Assembly (NCBI RefSeq): GCF_003020115.1
Contig: NZ_PYFX01000008.1
Location: forward strand, 159,188 to 223,187
DNA length: 64,000 bases
Reading direction: 5' to 3'
From: Bradyrhizobium sp. MOS002
GTDB lineage: Bacteria; Pseudomonadota; Alphaproteobacteria; Rhizobiales; Xanthobacteraceae
Shown here: piece by piece, positions 26,703-36,273 of the stretch
Position numbering within the stretch: position 1 is the stretch's first letter
Layout: each line of letters begins with the position of its first letter
Translations under genes and position numbers: made by a program
The notes under the pieces: model-generated
Seen by the model: only the letters and a program-made list of their open reading frames with translations
Database searches by the model: none
Told to the model about the DNA's origin: nothing

Positions 26703-27542
26703 TTGTTGACGGCCGAGGAGCAAGCCAGGTCGAAGCCGGTACTGGGCGCCGCATTGTCCATCAAATCGATCCCCGCGCATCGCGACTGGCTTCTCGAAAG
26801 GCAGCGCGACCTCGAAATCCAGGATTTCTTTCGCGCGGATCTGCTCGACAGTGATTGGCGGAGCACGGCCGGCGAGATCAAGCAGATGCTCGCTGGTCAC
26901 GCCGGCCGGCTCGGCATTCACGGCCCGTTCTGGGGCTTCAAGATCGACAGCCACGATCCCATGATCCGTCAGGCGGTGACCAGGCGCCTGCTTCAGGGGT
27001 TGGAAGCCGCCGAGTTCCTCGGCGCGACGCAAATGGTGATCCATTCGCCGTTCACGACCTGGGATCACAACAATCTCGACCTCTATCCAGATAATCGCGG
27101 CAATCTCGTCGAACGCGTCAAGGCGACACTCGCCGAGGTGATTGTGCGCGCTGAAACCATCGGCTGCGAGATCGTCGTCGAGAACATCGAGGACAAGGAT
27201 CCGCGCGATCGCGTGCGTCTCGCCAAGGCGCTCGAAAGCAGCAAGGTGCGCGTCTCCCTCGACACCGGCCACGCCAACTACGCTCACATCTCCACCGGCG
27301 CGCCGCCGGTCGACTACTATGTCGAAACCGCCGGCGACATGCTGACGCACGTCCACCTGCAGGACACCGACGGCTTTGCCGACCGGCACTGGGCCCCGGG
27401 CGAAGGCAATATCCCGTGGGTCGCTGTGTTCCGCGCGCTGGGCCGGCTGAATTCCAATCCCCGGCTGATCCTCGAACTTCGCAACCACGACAACGTCCGC
27501 GCCGGCGCAGCGCATCTCGCCGCGCTTGGTCTCGCTGAATAA
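26703..27542 (+). CDS. Sugar phosphate isomerase/epimerase-like TIM-barrel protein (TTG start)
   Basis: The 279-residue product is an AP-endonuclease-2/xylose-isomerase-like TIM barrel. Metal-site-like segments include GIHGPFWG, QMVIHSPF, IVVENIED, VSLDTGHANY and VHLQDTDG. A stop lies 24 bases upstream in frame and there is no ATG, so translation must begin at a TTG (26703 or 26706); the ribosome binding site is weak. It heads the operon with the peptide-type ABC transporter 29 bases downstream, so it may process the imported compound. Confidence 0.8.
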   Translation: MLTAEEQARSKPVLGAALSIKSIPAHRDWLLERQRDLEIQDFFRADLLDSDWRSTAGEIKQMLAGHAGRLGIHGPFWGFKIDSHDPMIRQAVTRRLLQGLEAAEFLGATQMVIHSPFTTWDHNNLDLYPDNRGNLVERVKATLAEVIVRAETIGCEIVVENIEDKDPRDRVRLAKALESSKVRVSLDTGHANYAHISTGAPPVDYYVETAGDMLTHVHLQDTDGFADRHWAPGEGNIPWVAVFRALGRLNSNPRLILELRNHDNVRAGAAHLAALGLAE

Positions 27543-27571
27543 TCGCATCATCCAGGGCAGGGGTTCCCGTT

Positions 27572-29207
27572 ATGAGCAAGCTTACCCGTCGCACCATCCT
27601 GAAATCCGGCGGCGCTGCCGCAGGCACACTGCTTCTGCCGCGCTTTGCGATCGGGCAGGCCGACAACCGTCCTTCGGTGACGATTGCCGTCCAGAAGGTG
27701 ACCAATTCGAACGTGCTCGACGTGCTGCGCGAGCAGTCCAATGTCGGCGAGCGCGTGTTCTTCTCCTCGATCTGGGAAGGCCTGATCTCCAAGAACTGGC
27801 GCGGTAGCCTGGAGGCCGTGCCGGGGCTTGCCACCGAGTGGCGCCGTATCGACGACCAGACTGTCGAGGTGAAGCTGCGCCAGGGCGTCAAATTCCACAA
27901 CGGCGACGAACTCACTGCTGAAGACGTCGTCTTCACGTTCAGCCGCGAGCGCATGTTCGGCGAGACCGAGGCCAAGAGCCGCAGCACCATCCAGGCTTTC
28001 GAGAAGATCCCGACGCCGCGGCCGGGCAAGGAATTGCCGCCGGACGTTCCCGCGGTCGCGCGCCGGATCTGGCCGGATCTCGTCCGCGTCGATGCCGTCG
28101 ACAAGTATACGGTCCGCTTCTACAACGCGACGCCCGACGTCACGATCGAGGGCCGGCTGTCGCGCTACGGCTCCGACATTGCGAACCGCCGCGCCTGGGC
28201 TGAATCAGCGAGCTACCTCGACTGGGCGCGCAAGCCTGTTACCACCGGCCCCTACAAGGTCGTCGAGCTCAAGCCCGACGTGTCGCTGACGCTCGAAGCA
28301 CACGACGAATATTGGGGCGGCCGTCCACCGCTCAAGCGCATTCGCTTCCTCGAAGTCCCGGAGGTCGCGAGCCGCATCAACGGCCTGTTGTCGGGCGAGT
28401 ACCAGTTCGCTTGCGACATCCCGCCGGACCAGATCGCCGGCATCGAGAAGAACTCAGCCTTTGAAGTGCAGGGCGGTACCATCCTCAATCATCGCCTGAC
28501 CGTATTCGACAAGAACCACGCCCAACTCGCCAATCCGCTTGTAAGGCGCGCCTTCACCCACGCGATCGACCGCCAGGCGATCGTCGACAGCCTGTGGGCC
28601 GGCCGAACCCGCGTCCCGAAGGGCCTGCAGTGGGAGTTCTACGGCGACATGTTCAATGCCGACTGGAACGTGCCGGCCTACGATCCCAAGCTGGCGCAGG
28701 ATCTGCTGAAGCAGGCCAACTACAAGGGCGATCCGATTCCCTATCGCCTGCTCAACAATTACTACACCAACCAGGTCGCGACCGCGCAGGTGCTGGTCGA
28801 GATGTGGAAGTCGGTCGGTCTCAATGTCCAGATCGAAACCAAGGAAAATTGGTCGCAGATCATGGAACGTGCGCCGACCCGCGCGGTGCGCGACTGGTCG
28901 AACTCGGCCGCCTTCAACGATCCGGTGTCGTCACTGGTTGCCCAGCATGGCCCGAACGGCCAGCAGCAGCAGATCGGCGAGTGGACCAATGCCGAGCTGA
29001 ACACGCTCTCGGAGTTCCTGGAAACCTCGATCGACCGTGCCGCCCGCAAGAAGGCGTTCCGCCGCATGCTGGAGATCGCCGAGCGCGAAGACCCGGCCTA
29101 TACGGTGCTGCACCAGAACGCGACCTTCACGGCCAAGCCGAAGTCGATCAAGGAAGGCGTCGCCGGCCTTCGCGATGGATTTCCGCGCCGGCAATTTCGA
29201 GGCTTGA
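27572..29207 (+). CDS. Peptide/opine-type ABC transporter substrate-binding protein, frameshifted near 3' end
   Basis: A family 5 (DppA/OppA-like) binding protein with a Tat signal (MSKLTRRTILKSGG). The domain is intact to about residue 527 (TFTAKPKSIK, base 29152). The frame then switches. The expected C-terminus AFAMDFRAGNFEA and its stop at 29205-29207, three bases before the next gene, are in another frame. As written, the open frame instead runs to 29497 through 287 bases of the ATPase gene. A two-base deletion or one-base insertion at about 29150-29160 explains this. It may be a real mutation or a sequence error. Confidence 0.75.
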
Positions 29208-29210
29208 TCG

Positions 29211-30194
29211 GTGGCGCCGCTGATCAGCATCAAGGACCTCCGCGTCGCCTTCTACGGCGTGCCGGTCGTGCGCGGTTTCGATCTCGCCTTGGGGAAGGGC
29301 GAGGCCCTCGGCCTCGTCGGCGAGTCCGGATCGGGCAAGTCGGTGACGTGGCTTGCGGCCCTCGGCCTCTTGCCGCGGAATGCCCGCGTCGCGGGCTCCG
29401 TTCGTCTCGACGGTCGCGAAATCCTCGGTGCGCCGGCCGTCGAGCTCGATCGTATCAGGGGCGGGCGCGTCGCCATGATCTTCCAGGATCCCGCTAGCGC
29501 ACTGAATCCCGTGCTGACCATCCGCAGGCAGCTCTGCGAGTCCCTGGCGCTGCATCGCGATCTCTCGGGCGGCGCGGTGAAAGCGGAAGCGCGGCGGCTG
29601 CTCGATCTCGTCGGCATTCCCGACGCGGCGCGCAGGCTCGAAGCCTATCCGCACGAATTTTCCGGCGGCCAGGTCCAGCGCATCATGATCGCGATGGCGC
29701 TGGCCGGAAATCCCGACCTGCTGATCGCGGACGAGCCGACGACGGCGCTCGACGCCACGATTCAGGCGCAAATTCTGGAACTGCTCGCGACCATCCGCCG
29801 CGAGATGAGCATGGCGATGGTCCTGATCAGCCATGATCTTGGCGTCGTCGCGGAAAACTGCGACCGCGTGGCCGTGATGTATGCCGGCCGCATTGTCGAG
29901 GAGGCGCCGGCGAACCAGCTCTTCGCCGATCCCGTCCATCCCTATGCGCAGGGCCTGATTGGCGCGCTGCCGCCGCTCGACGGACCGAGGCGTCGCCTGA
30001 CCGCGATTCCCGGAACGGTCCCCGATCCCGCGAGCATGCCTGATGGATGCGCCTTCGCGCCACGTTGTGCGCTGGCAGAAGGGCCGTGCGGCATTGTGCC
30101 GCCAACCCTCGCGCCGATCGCGGAGGATCGCGCCGTCGCCTGCGTCCGCGCCGAGGCTTCGCGTCGCGCGCTGCTCGGGATCGCTGCCGAATGA
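29211..30194 (+). CDS. Peptide-type ABC transporter ATP-binding protein (DppD-like)
   Basis: The 327-residue ATPase has Walker A GESGSGKS, signature FSGGQVQR and Walker B LLIADEP, plus the C-terminal oligopeptide-transporter extension with Cys-containing CAFAPRCALAEGPC that binds an Fe-S cluster in some members. The start is GTG at 29211, three bases after the expected binding-protein stop. Its stop overlaps the next ATG as ATGA. It partners with the DppF-like ATPase. Confidence 0.92.
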   Translation: MAPLISIKDLRVAFYGVPVVRGFDLALGKGEALGLVGESGSGKSVTWLAALGLLPRNARVAGSVRLDGREILGAPAVELDRIRGGRVAMIFQDPASALNPVLTIRRQLCESLALHRDLSGGAVKAEARRLLDLVGIPDAARRLEAYPHEFSGGQVQRIMIAMALAGNPDLLIADEPTTALDATIQAQILELLATIRREMSMAMVLISHDLGVVAENCDRVAVMYAGRIVEEAPANQLFADPVHPYAQGLIGALPPLDGPRRRLTAIPGTVPDPASMPDGCAFAPRCALAEGPCGIVPPTLAPIAEDRAVACVRAEASRRALLGIAAE

Positions 30195-31183
30195 GTGGTC
30201 CGCTCGTCGAAGTGTCCTCGATCTCGCGCAGCTACAGCATGCGCTCCGGGATGTTCGGCCGTAGTACCGCCGTACATGCGGTCGACCGCGTGTCGTTGTC
30301 GATGCGCAAGGGAGAAACGCTGGGCCTCGTCGGCGAGTCCGGCTCGGGAAAGTCGACCACCGGCCGCATCGTGCTCGGCCTCGAGCCGCCGGACCACGGC
30401 GAGGTGCGGTTCGACGGCAAGCCGATGGCCACGCCCGGAACGCCCGCATGGCGTGCGCAACGCGCGCGCATGCAGATGATCTTTCAGGATCCGCTGGGCG
30501 TGCTGGACCGGCGGTTGCCGGTCGCGACGCAAATCCGCGAGCCCCTGGATATTCACGGCCTCGGTACGCCCCTTGAGCGCGAGGAGCGTGTCCGCGAATT
30601 GCTGCGCGCGGTCGAACTGACACCCGCACATGGTGTGCGCTATCCAGGCGCGCTCTCCGGCGGACAGCGCCAGCGCATCGTGCTGGCGCGGGCGCTGGCG
30701 ACAAGGCCCGATTTCCTGGTCTGCGACGAGCCCGTCAGCGCGCTCGATGTCTCGATCCAGGCGCAGGTGGTGAATTTGCTCGCCGATCTCCAGGCGCAGC
30801 TCGCGCTGACCTTGCTGTTCATCAGCCACGATTTGCGGGTCGTCCGGCAGATCAGCAATGTGGTGGCCGTGATGTATCTCGGCCGCATCGTCGAGATCGG
30901 CAGCGCCGACGATCTGTTCGCGCGGCCGGAGCACCCGTACACCCAGGCACTGGTGTCTGCATCGCCGGCGCCGGGGCGCCGCAGCGCGGGCCGCATCGTG
31001 CTGGCAGGCGATCCGCCGAACCCGGCGGCGCGTCCCCAGGGCTGCGCCTTCCATCCGCGCTGCCCGCGCGCGGTCGCGCGTTGTGCAAGCGAGGTGCCGG
31101 CGCTGTCCAACGTCGGCGGCAACAGGCAAGTCGCCTGCCATCTCGTGACTGGGCCGCAAGTCGAGACACAGGACGCGGCCTGA
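30191..31183 (+). CDS. Peptide-type ABC transporter ATP-binding protein (DppF-like)
   Basis: The 330-residue ATPase has Walker A GESGSGKST, signature LSGGQRQR and Walker B FLVCDEP, with the same C-terminal Cys-rich extension (GCAFHPRCPRAVARC). The ATG at 30191 lies in the ATGA overlap with the upstream ATPase and gives the usual family N-terminus, although the frame is open further upstream. It forms a heterodimer that drives the two permeases encoded downstream. Confidence 0.92.
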   Translation: MSGPLVEVSSISRSYSMRSGMFGRSTAVHAVDRVSLSMRKGETLGLVGESGSGKSTTGRIVLGLEPPDHGEVRFDGKPMATPGTPAWRAQRARMQMIFQDPLGVLDRRLPVATQIREPLDIHGLGTPLEREERVRELLRAVELTPAHGVRYPGALSGGQRQRIVLARALATRPDFLVCDEPVSALDVSIQAQVVNLLADLQAQLALTLLFISHDLRVVRQISNVVAVMYLGRIVEIGSADDLFARPEHPYTQALVSASPAPGRRSAGRIVLAGDPPNPAARPQGCAFHPRCPRAVARCASEVPALSNVGGNRQVACHLVTGPQVETQDAA

Positions 31184-32112
31184 TGGGACGCTATTTCGCC
31201 CTTCGCATCGGACGCGCAGCGTTGACGATCGTGCTCGTCGTCACCTTCGCCTTCGTGGTGCTGCGTCTCTCGGGCGATCCCGCGCTGATGATCTTGGGAC
31301 CGGAAGCGCCGCCGGAAGTCCTCGCCGCGTTCCGCAAGGCGTGGGGCCTCGATGATCCCATCTGGTTTCAGTATCTCGACTATTTTGGCGCCATCGCCAA
31401 AGGCGAGCTCGGCCGTTCCATGCGTGACGGGCGGCCTGCGATCGAGCTTGTGCTGGAGCGGATTCCGGCAACCCTGGCACTGACGCTGCCGGCCTTCGCA
31501 TTCAAGGTCGCGCTCGGCATTCCCGCCGGAATCTACGCGGCGCTGCACCGGGGCTCGGGAATCGACCGCGCGGTGATGATGACGGCGGTCGCCGGCTTCA
31601 CCGTACCGAGTTTTGTGCTGGCGCTTCTGCTCGTGCTGGTCTTTGCCGTGCAGCTCGGATGGCTGCCCTCGGGCGGGCAGGACAGCTGGCGTCACGCCAT
31701 CCTGCCGATCGTGACACTCAGCCTTGGCGGCGCCGCGGTGCTGGCGCGCTTCACCCGCAGCGCCATGCTTGAGGTGCTGGGCCAGCCCTATATCCGCACC
31801 GCCTCGGCGAAGGGCGTGCCGTGGCGAAAAGTCGTGACGTCGCATGCGCTGCCGAACGCGGCGATCCCGACCGTCACCATTCTGGGCTTCATGGTGGGCA
31901 CGCTGATCGCGGGCGCGGTCGTCGTCGAGAGCGTGTTTTCGTGGCCGGGGGTAGGGCGCCTGCTTGTCGTCGCCGTCGCCAACCGCGACCTCGCCGTCGT
32001 GCAGTGCATCCTGTTGCTGGTGGCGATGACCATGGTCACCTCGAACCTGATCGTCGACTTCCTCTACGGCTTCCTCGACCCGCGGCTGCGTGCCAAAGGA
32101 GCGCATGCATGA
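31183..32112 (+). CDS. Peptide-type ABC transporter permease (DppB-like)
   Basis: The 309-residue membrane protein has the DppB-type N-terminal helix (ALTIVLVVTFAFVVLRL), the SGDPA motif, six membrane spans and the permease docking loop RTASAKGVPWRKVVTSHALP. Its start overlaps the upstream stop (TGATG) and its stop overlaps the next start (ATGA). It forms half of the import channel. Confidence 0.92.
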   Translation: MGRYFALRIGRAALTIVLVVTFAFVVLRLSGDPALMILGPEAPPEVLAAFRKAWGLDDPIWFQYLDYFGAIAKGELGRSMRDGRPAIELVLERIPATLALTLPAFAFKVALGIPAGIYAALHRGSGIDRAVMMTAVAGFTVPSFVLALLLVLVFAVQLGWLPSGGQDSWRHAILPIVTLSLGGAAVLARFTRSAMLEVLGQPYIRTASAKGVPWRKVVTSHALPNAAIPTVTILGFMVGTLIAGAVVVESVFSWPGVGRLLVVAVANRDLAVVQCILLLVAMTMVTSNLIVDFLYGFLDPRLRAKGAHA

Positions 32113-32969
32113 CGGACGCCACGCTGAAGGAGGCAGGCGTCCGCCGCCGCCTGAGCCTCCCGGCGATCCCGGTCTCGGTCGCGCTCGCGATCGGGTGGAT
32201 CGTCGCGATGTTGGTGATCGCGGCCTTCGCCGAGAAGATCGCCCCCTACGGCTATACCCAGCTCGACCTGCGCAACCGGCTGGCGGCACCCGGCAATGTC
32301 GCGCACTGGCTCGGCACCGACGAGCTTGGCCGCGACGTGCTGTCGCGGCTGCTGGTCTCGATCCGCATCTCGCTCCTGATCGCCTTCGGCGCGACGGCCA
32401 TTTCAGCCATCGTCGGCACCACGCTCGGCTTCCTCGCCGCGCATTTCCGCGGACCCGTCGAGCAGCTCGTGCTGATGCTGTCCGACTTCCAGGCCAGCAT
32501 GCCCTTCCTGATCATGGCGCTCGCGGTGCTCGCCTTCTTCGGGAATTCGCTGCCGCTCCTGATTGGCCTGATGGGATTTTTCGGCTGGGAGCGCTACGCC
32601 CGCATCGCACGGGGCCTTGCCATTTCCGCCAATGCGCAAGGCTATGCGGCTGCGGTCCGCCAGCTCGGCGCGACGCCGGCGCGGATTTACCTCCGGCATA
32701 TCCTGCCCAACATCGCCTCGACCCTGATCGTCTCGACCACGCTGGTCTTTCCCGAGGTGATCCTGATGGAGTCGGGCCTGTCTTTCCTCGGCCTCGGCGT
32801 GCAGCCGCCGATGACCAGCCTTGGCAACATGGTCGGCTATGGCCGCGAGTACCTGACCCGGGCGCCCTGGATCATGCTGGCGCCGGCCACCACCATCGTG
32901 GTGACCACGCTGGCGGTCTCGGTGATCGGTGACTGGCTGCGCGACCGGCTGGATCCCGAACTGCAATAG
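32109..32969 (+). CDS. Peptide-type ABC transporter permease (DppC-like)
   Basis: The 286-residue protein has an N-terminal helix, the DppC-type segment HWLGTDELGRDVLSRLL and the docking loop YAAAVRQLGATPARIYLRHI, followed by LSFLGLGVQPP. It is the last gene of the operon; a palindromic repeat follows. Start chosen at the ATGA overlap with the DppB-like gene. Confidence 0.92.
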   Translation: MTDATLKEAGVRRRLSLPAIPVSVALAIGWIVAMLVIAAFAEKIAPYGYTQLDLRNRLAAPGNVAHWLGTDELGRDVLSRLLVSIRISLLIAFGATAISAIVGTTLGFLAAHFRGPVEQLVLMLSDFQASMPFLIMALAVLAFFGNSLPLLIGLMGFFGWERYARIARGLAISANAQGYAAAVRQLGATPARIYLRHILPNIASTLIVSTTLVFPEVILMESGLSFLGLGVQPPMTSLGNMVGYGREYLTRAPWIMLAPATTIVVTTLAVSVIGDWLRDRLDPELQ

Positions 32970-32976
32970 GCCTCCC

Positions 32977-33066
32977 GTAGCCCGGATGGAGCGCAGCGAA
33001 ATCCGGGACCGGTCTCTCATCGCGGTGCACACCGCCCCGGATTGCGCTTCGCTCCATCCGGGCTAC
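32977..33066. repeat. Intergenic inverted repeat
   Basis: GTAGCCCGGATGGAGCGCAG at the left is matched by the reverse complement CGCTTCGCTCCATCCGGGC at the right, about 90 bases end to end. This is a typical dispersed intergenic palindrome of Bradyrhizobium-type genomes and may serve as a terminator for the transporter operon. Confidence 0.7.
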
Positions 33067-33235
33067 GAAGAGCCGCGCCGGGAGCAGGGGAGGCCTGCGA
33101 TCGGTCCTTTAGGCTCGGCTCGGCCCAAGTTCCCGTTGCGCGCGTTCCCCCCGTGCGCTATCCGGCCGGAAAGGCCTGAGGCGGCTTCGAAAATTTGCCC
33201 CGCCCGGCCAGCCAAACCCGAGGACGGAAACCGCC

Positions 33236-35086
33236 ATGCCAGCCTATCGCTCCCGCACCACCACCCACGGCCGCAACATGGCGGGCGCCCGCGGCCTCTG
33301 GCGCGCGACCGGCATGAAGGATGGCGATTTCGGTAAGCCGATCATCGCGGTGGTCAATTCCTTCACCCAATTCGTGCCCGGCCACGTCCATCTGAAGGAC
33401 CTCGGCCAGCTCGTCGCCCGCGAGATCGAGCAGGCCGGCGGCGTGGCGAAAGAGTTCAACACCATCGCGGTCGACGACGGCATCGCCATGGGCCATGACG
33501 GCATGCTCTACAGCCTGCCGTCGCGCGAGCTGATCGCCGACAGCGTCGAGTACATGGTCAACGCCCATTGCGCCGACGGCATGGTCTGCATCTCCAATTG
33601 CGACAAGATCACCCCCGGCATGCTGATGGCGGCGCTGCGGCTCAACATCCCCGCCGTGTTCGTCTCGGGCGGACCGATGGAGGCCGGCAAGGTCACGCTG
33701 CAGGGAAAGACCAAGGCGGTCGACCTGATCGATGCCATGGTCGCGGCCGCCGATTCCAAGGTCAGCGACGAGGACGTCAAGGTGATCGAGCGCTCGGCGT
33801 GCCCGACCTGCGGCTCGTGCTCGGGCATGTTCACGGCCAATTCGATGAACTGCCTCACGGAAGCCCTTGGCCTTGCGCTCCCCGGCAACGGCACGGTGGT
33901 CGCAACCCACGCCGATCGCAAACGCCTGTTCGTCGAGGCCGGCCACACCATCGTCGATATCGTGCGCCGCCACTACGAGCAGGACGACGCTAGCGTGCTG
34001 CCGCGCAATGTCGCGAACTTCAAGGCGTTCGAGAACGCGATGACGCTCGATATCGCCATGGGCGGCTCGACCAACACGGTGCTGCATCTGCTCGCCGCGG
34101 CCCATGAAGGCGAGGTCAAGTTCAGCATGCAGGACATCGACCGGCTGTCGCGCCGCGTGCCTGTGCTCTGCAAGGTCGCACCATCGGTCGCCGACGTGCA
34201 TGTCGAGGACGTGCATCGTGCCGGCGGCATCATGGGTATTCTGGGCGAGCTCGACCGCGCCGGCCTGATCGACACCTCGGTCTCGACCGTGCACGCGCCG
34301 ACCATGAGCGACGCGCTGGAGCGCTGGGACATCAAGCGCTCGAAGAGCGAGTCGGTCCGCACCTTCTTCCGGGCTTCGCCCGGCGGCATCCCGACCCAAG
34401 TCGCGTTCAGCCAGGAGCGTCGCTACGACGAGCTCGATTCCGACCGCGAGAAGGGCGTCGTCCGCAACCTCGAGCACGCCTTCAGCAAGGACGGCGGTCT
34501 CGCCGTGCTCTACGGCAACCTTGCGCAGGACGGCTGCATCGTGAAGACCGCGGGCGTCGACGCCTCGATCCTGAAATTCTCCGGCCCCGCCCGCGTGTTC
34601 GAGAGCCAGGATGCGGCGGTGGAAGGCATTCTGGGCGGCAAGGTCGTTGCCGGCGAAGTCGTGGTCATCATCTATGAAGGCCCGCGCGGCGGTCCCGGCA
34701 TGCAGGAGATGCTGTATCCGACCAGCTATTTGAAATCGATGGGGCTGGGCAAAGCCTGCGCGCTCGTCACCGACGGACGCTTCTCGGGTGGCTCGTCGGG
34801 CCTGTCGATCGGCCATCTCTCGCCGGAAGCAGCCGAAGGCGGCAACATCGGTCTGGTGCGAACCGGCGATCGGATTGCCATCGACATCCCGAACCGCAGC
34901 ATCACCCTCGAGGTCTCCGACGAGGAGCTGGCCACGCGTCGCGCCGCGGAAGAGGCGAAGGGCGATGCCGCCTGGCAGGCGAACGGCCGCAAGCGCAACG
35001 TCTCGACCGCGCTTCAGGCCTACGCTGCGCTCACCACCAGCGCCGCGCGCGGCGCGGTGCGCGAGGTGAAGCGTCGCTCGAAGTAA
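33236..35086 (+). CDS. ilvD: Dihydroxy-acid dehydratase
   Basis: The 616-residue protein matches E. coli-type IlvD in length and motifs: TTTHGRNMAGARGLWRATGM at the N-terminus, the Fe-S cysteines in CISNCDKITPGM and CPTCGSCSGMFTANSMN, and TDGRFSGGSSG near the end. It dehydrates dihydroxy-isovalerate and dihydroxy-methylvalerate in valine and isoleucine synthesis in the cytoplasm. Sugar-acid dehydratases are related, but the sequence sits firmly in the IlvD type. It is monocistronic and followed by a hairpin. Confidence 0.96.
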   Translation: MPAYRSRTTTHGRNMAGARGLWRATGMKDGDFGKPIIAVVNSFTQFVPGHVHLKDLGQLVAREIEQAGGVAKEFNTIAVDDGIAMGHDGMLYSLPSRELIADSVEYMVNAHCADGMVCISNCDKITPGMLMAALRLNIPAVFVSGGPMEAGKVTLQGKTKAVDLIDAMVAAADSKVSDEDVKVIERSACPTCGSCSGMFTANSMNCLTEALGLALPGNGTVVATHADRKRLFVEAGHTIVDIVRRHYEQDDASVLPRNVANFKAFENAMTLDIAMGGSTNTVLHLLAAAHEGEVKFSMQDIDRLSRRVPVLCKVAPSVADVHVEDVHRAGGIMGILGELDRAGLIDTSVSTVHAPTMSDALERWDIKRSKSESVRTFFRASPGGIPTQVAFSQERRYDELDSDREKGVVRNLEHAFSKDGGLAVLYGNLAQDGCIVKTAGVDASILKFSGPARVFESQDAAVEGILGGKVVAGEVVVIIYEGPRGGPGMQEMLYPTSYLKSMGLGKACALVTDGRFSGGSSGLSIGHLSPEAAEGGNIGLVRTGDRIAIDIPNRSITLEVSDEELATRRAAEEAKGDAAWQANGRKRNVSTALQAYAALTTSAARGAVREVKRRSK

Positions 35087-35145
35087 CCGCGTCTCGTGCG
35101 GGCGTGATGCAAGCATCACGCATCGCACATGGTCAACAAGTTCTG

Positions 35146-35169
35146 AACGGCCGGCGCAAGCCGGCCGTT
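35146..35169 (+). terminator. Hairpin terminator after ilvD
   Basis: A perfect 10-bp stem (AACGGCCGGC with its complement) with a GCAA loop lies 60 bases after the ilvD stop, followed by a short T run. A second small hairpin (GTGATGC-AA-GCATCAC) lies just upstream at 35104-35119. Confidence 0.7.
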
Positions 35170-35272
35170 TGCATTAAGGATGCCCCGACGAACTTCGGCA
35201 AAGCAAGGTTTTGCGGCGTATACTGCCAGCGATCTTCGCAAATCCGTTTCGGGCAATTGGGGCACCACAATA

Positions 35273-35647
35273 ATGTCTCGCACTCTCGCTGTCGTTTTCT
35301 CAACGATCGTCGCTGCGATTTCCATGACGACTGCTGCTTCCGCCGGCTGCTACAATTGCTACACGCCGCCGCCGTGCACGACCTGCTACCAGCAGCAATA
35401 CGTGCAGCCGCAATACCGCACCGTCGACGAGACCGTGATGGTGTCGCCCGGCTCCGTCGTGGCGCACCGCGCGCCGGCGCAGTACCGCACCGTGATGGTG
35501 CCGCAGACCGTGATGGTGGCGCCGCCGAGCGTCCAGTACGAGCGCATCCCGCCGCAATACGCCACGCGCCAGCGCGTCGAGATGGTCCAGCCGGGCTATT
35601 CCTATTACGCACCGGTGCAGATGAACTGTGCGTCCTGCGGGTACTGA
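35273..35647 (+). CDS. Small secreted Cys/Tyr/Gln-rich protein
   Basis: The 124-residue product has a signal peptide (cleaved near ASAGC). The mature part has a CYNCYTPPPCTTCYQQQ cluster at its N-terminus, then repeated QYRTVxxxVMV and PPxYxxxxP units, and ends NCASCGY. The repeated Tyr-Arg-Thr-Val units suggest a structural envelope protein. The ATG at 35273 gives the signal peptide. Function unknown. Confidence 0.7.
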   Translation: MSRTLAVVFSTIVAAISMTTAASAGCYNCYTPPPCTTCYQQQYVQPQYRTVDETVMVSPGSVVAHRAPAQYRTVMVPQTVMVAPPSVQYERIPPQYATRQRVEMVQPGYSYYAPVQMNCASCGY

Positions 35648-35672
35648 GCCGACGAAGCTACGAAGAATTCAA

Positions 35673-35706
35673 GCGGCGCTCCTGACGGGGCGCCGTTTTG
35701 CTTTTT
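35673..35706 (+). terminator. Rho-independent terminator
   Basis: A GC stem (CGGCGCTCC / GGGGCGCCG, one mismatch) is followed by TTTTGCTTTTT, 26 bases after the Cys-rich secreted protein gene. Confidence 0.75.
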
Positions 35707-35811
35707 AGAGCGGGAAACGAGGCCCGGAGATAGACCGGGCCTAACAACCCGCGACGCCCTGCAGGGCAGTTGCGTATGACGTGCACGATGCCGCGACATC
35801 GGCAGTGAGGT

Positions 35812-35975
35812 CCCTCTCCCGCTTGCGGGGGAGGGCTGGGGTGGGGGTGTCTCCGCATCGGGATTGTCGAGATTGCGGAGGATGTCCCTGTGTGGTGAGA
35901 GCCCTCACCCGCCGCGCGCGGGACGATGCTGCGCATCGCCCGGGGCGCGTCGGCCTCTCCCGCAAGCGGGAGAGG
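35812..35975. repeat. REP-like intergenic repeat pair
   Basis: Two nearly identical palindromic units, CCTCTCCCGCTTGCGGGGGA at 35813 and CCTCTCCCGCAAGCGGGAGA at 35954, lie in inverted orientation about 120 bases apart. The 540-base gap between the secreted protein gene and the tRNA half holds only this repeat, a terminator and presumably the tRNA promoter; no gene is supported there. Confidence 0.6.
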
Positions 35976-36187
35976 CGGAGCAAGCCGCGCCGTCCTCGGG
36001 AAATCAATATGAGATTGCACTGCGACGTCCTGGGGGATGTCGCGGTGTCCGGGATTGCTGAGAGGGGTCTAGACAAGGGAAGAGGCGTTGCCTGACGGTC
36101 GTGTGCGGCCGAGAGGTTTCGGGTCCGGTGCCAACTTCGCGTTGCCATGCGCCGTCGACTGCGTTAAGCGACAGCCATTCTGGACTT

Positions 36188-36226
36188 GGAAGGGTGGCCG
36201 AGTGGTTTAAGGCACCGGTCTTGAAA
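36188..36226 (+). repeat. attL: 5' half of tRNA-Ser(UGA), interrupted
   Basis: The 39 bases match the acceptor 5' strand, D arm and anticodon stem/loop of a tRNA-Ser with anticodon TGA (GGTGGCCGAGTGGTTTAAGG ... GGTCTTGAAA). The required 3' half (complement of the anticodon stem, variable arm, T arm) does not follow. This copy is next to host DNA, so it should be the original tRNA 5' end and its promoter side. Confidence 0.85.
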
Positions 36227-36273
36227 TTCAGGAGCGGCCATTCCGGCCCGTACCACGGAATGCCGTTCAGGCC

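Noticed and set aside
30640..32289. 549-codon minus-strand open frame
   Set aside because: Antisense to the DppF/DppB/DppC-like genes and without recognisable domains.
33158..35128. 656-codon minus-strand open frame
   Set aside because: Antisense to ilvD, with an Arg/Ala/Asp/His composition typical of a shadow frame.
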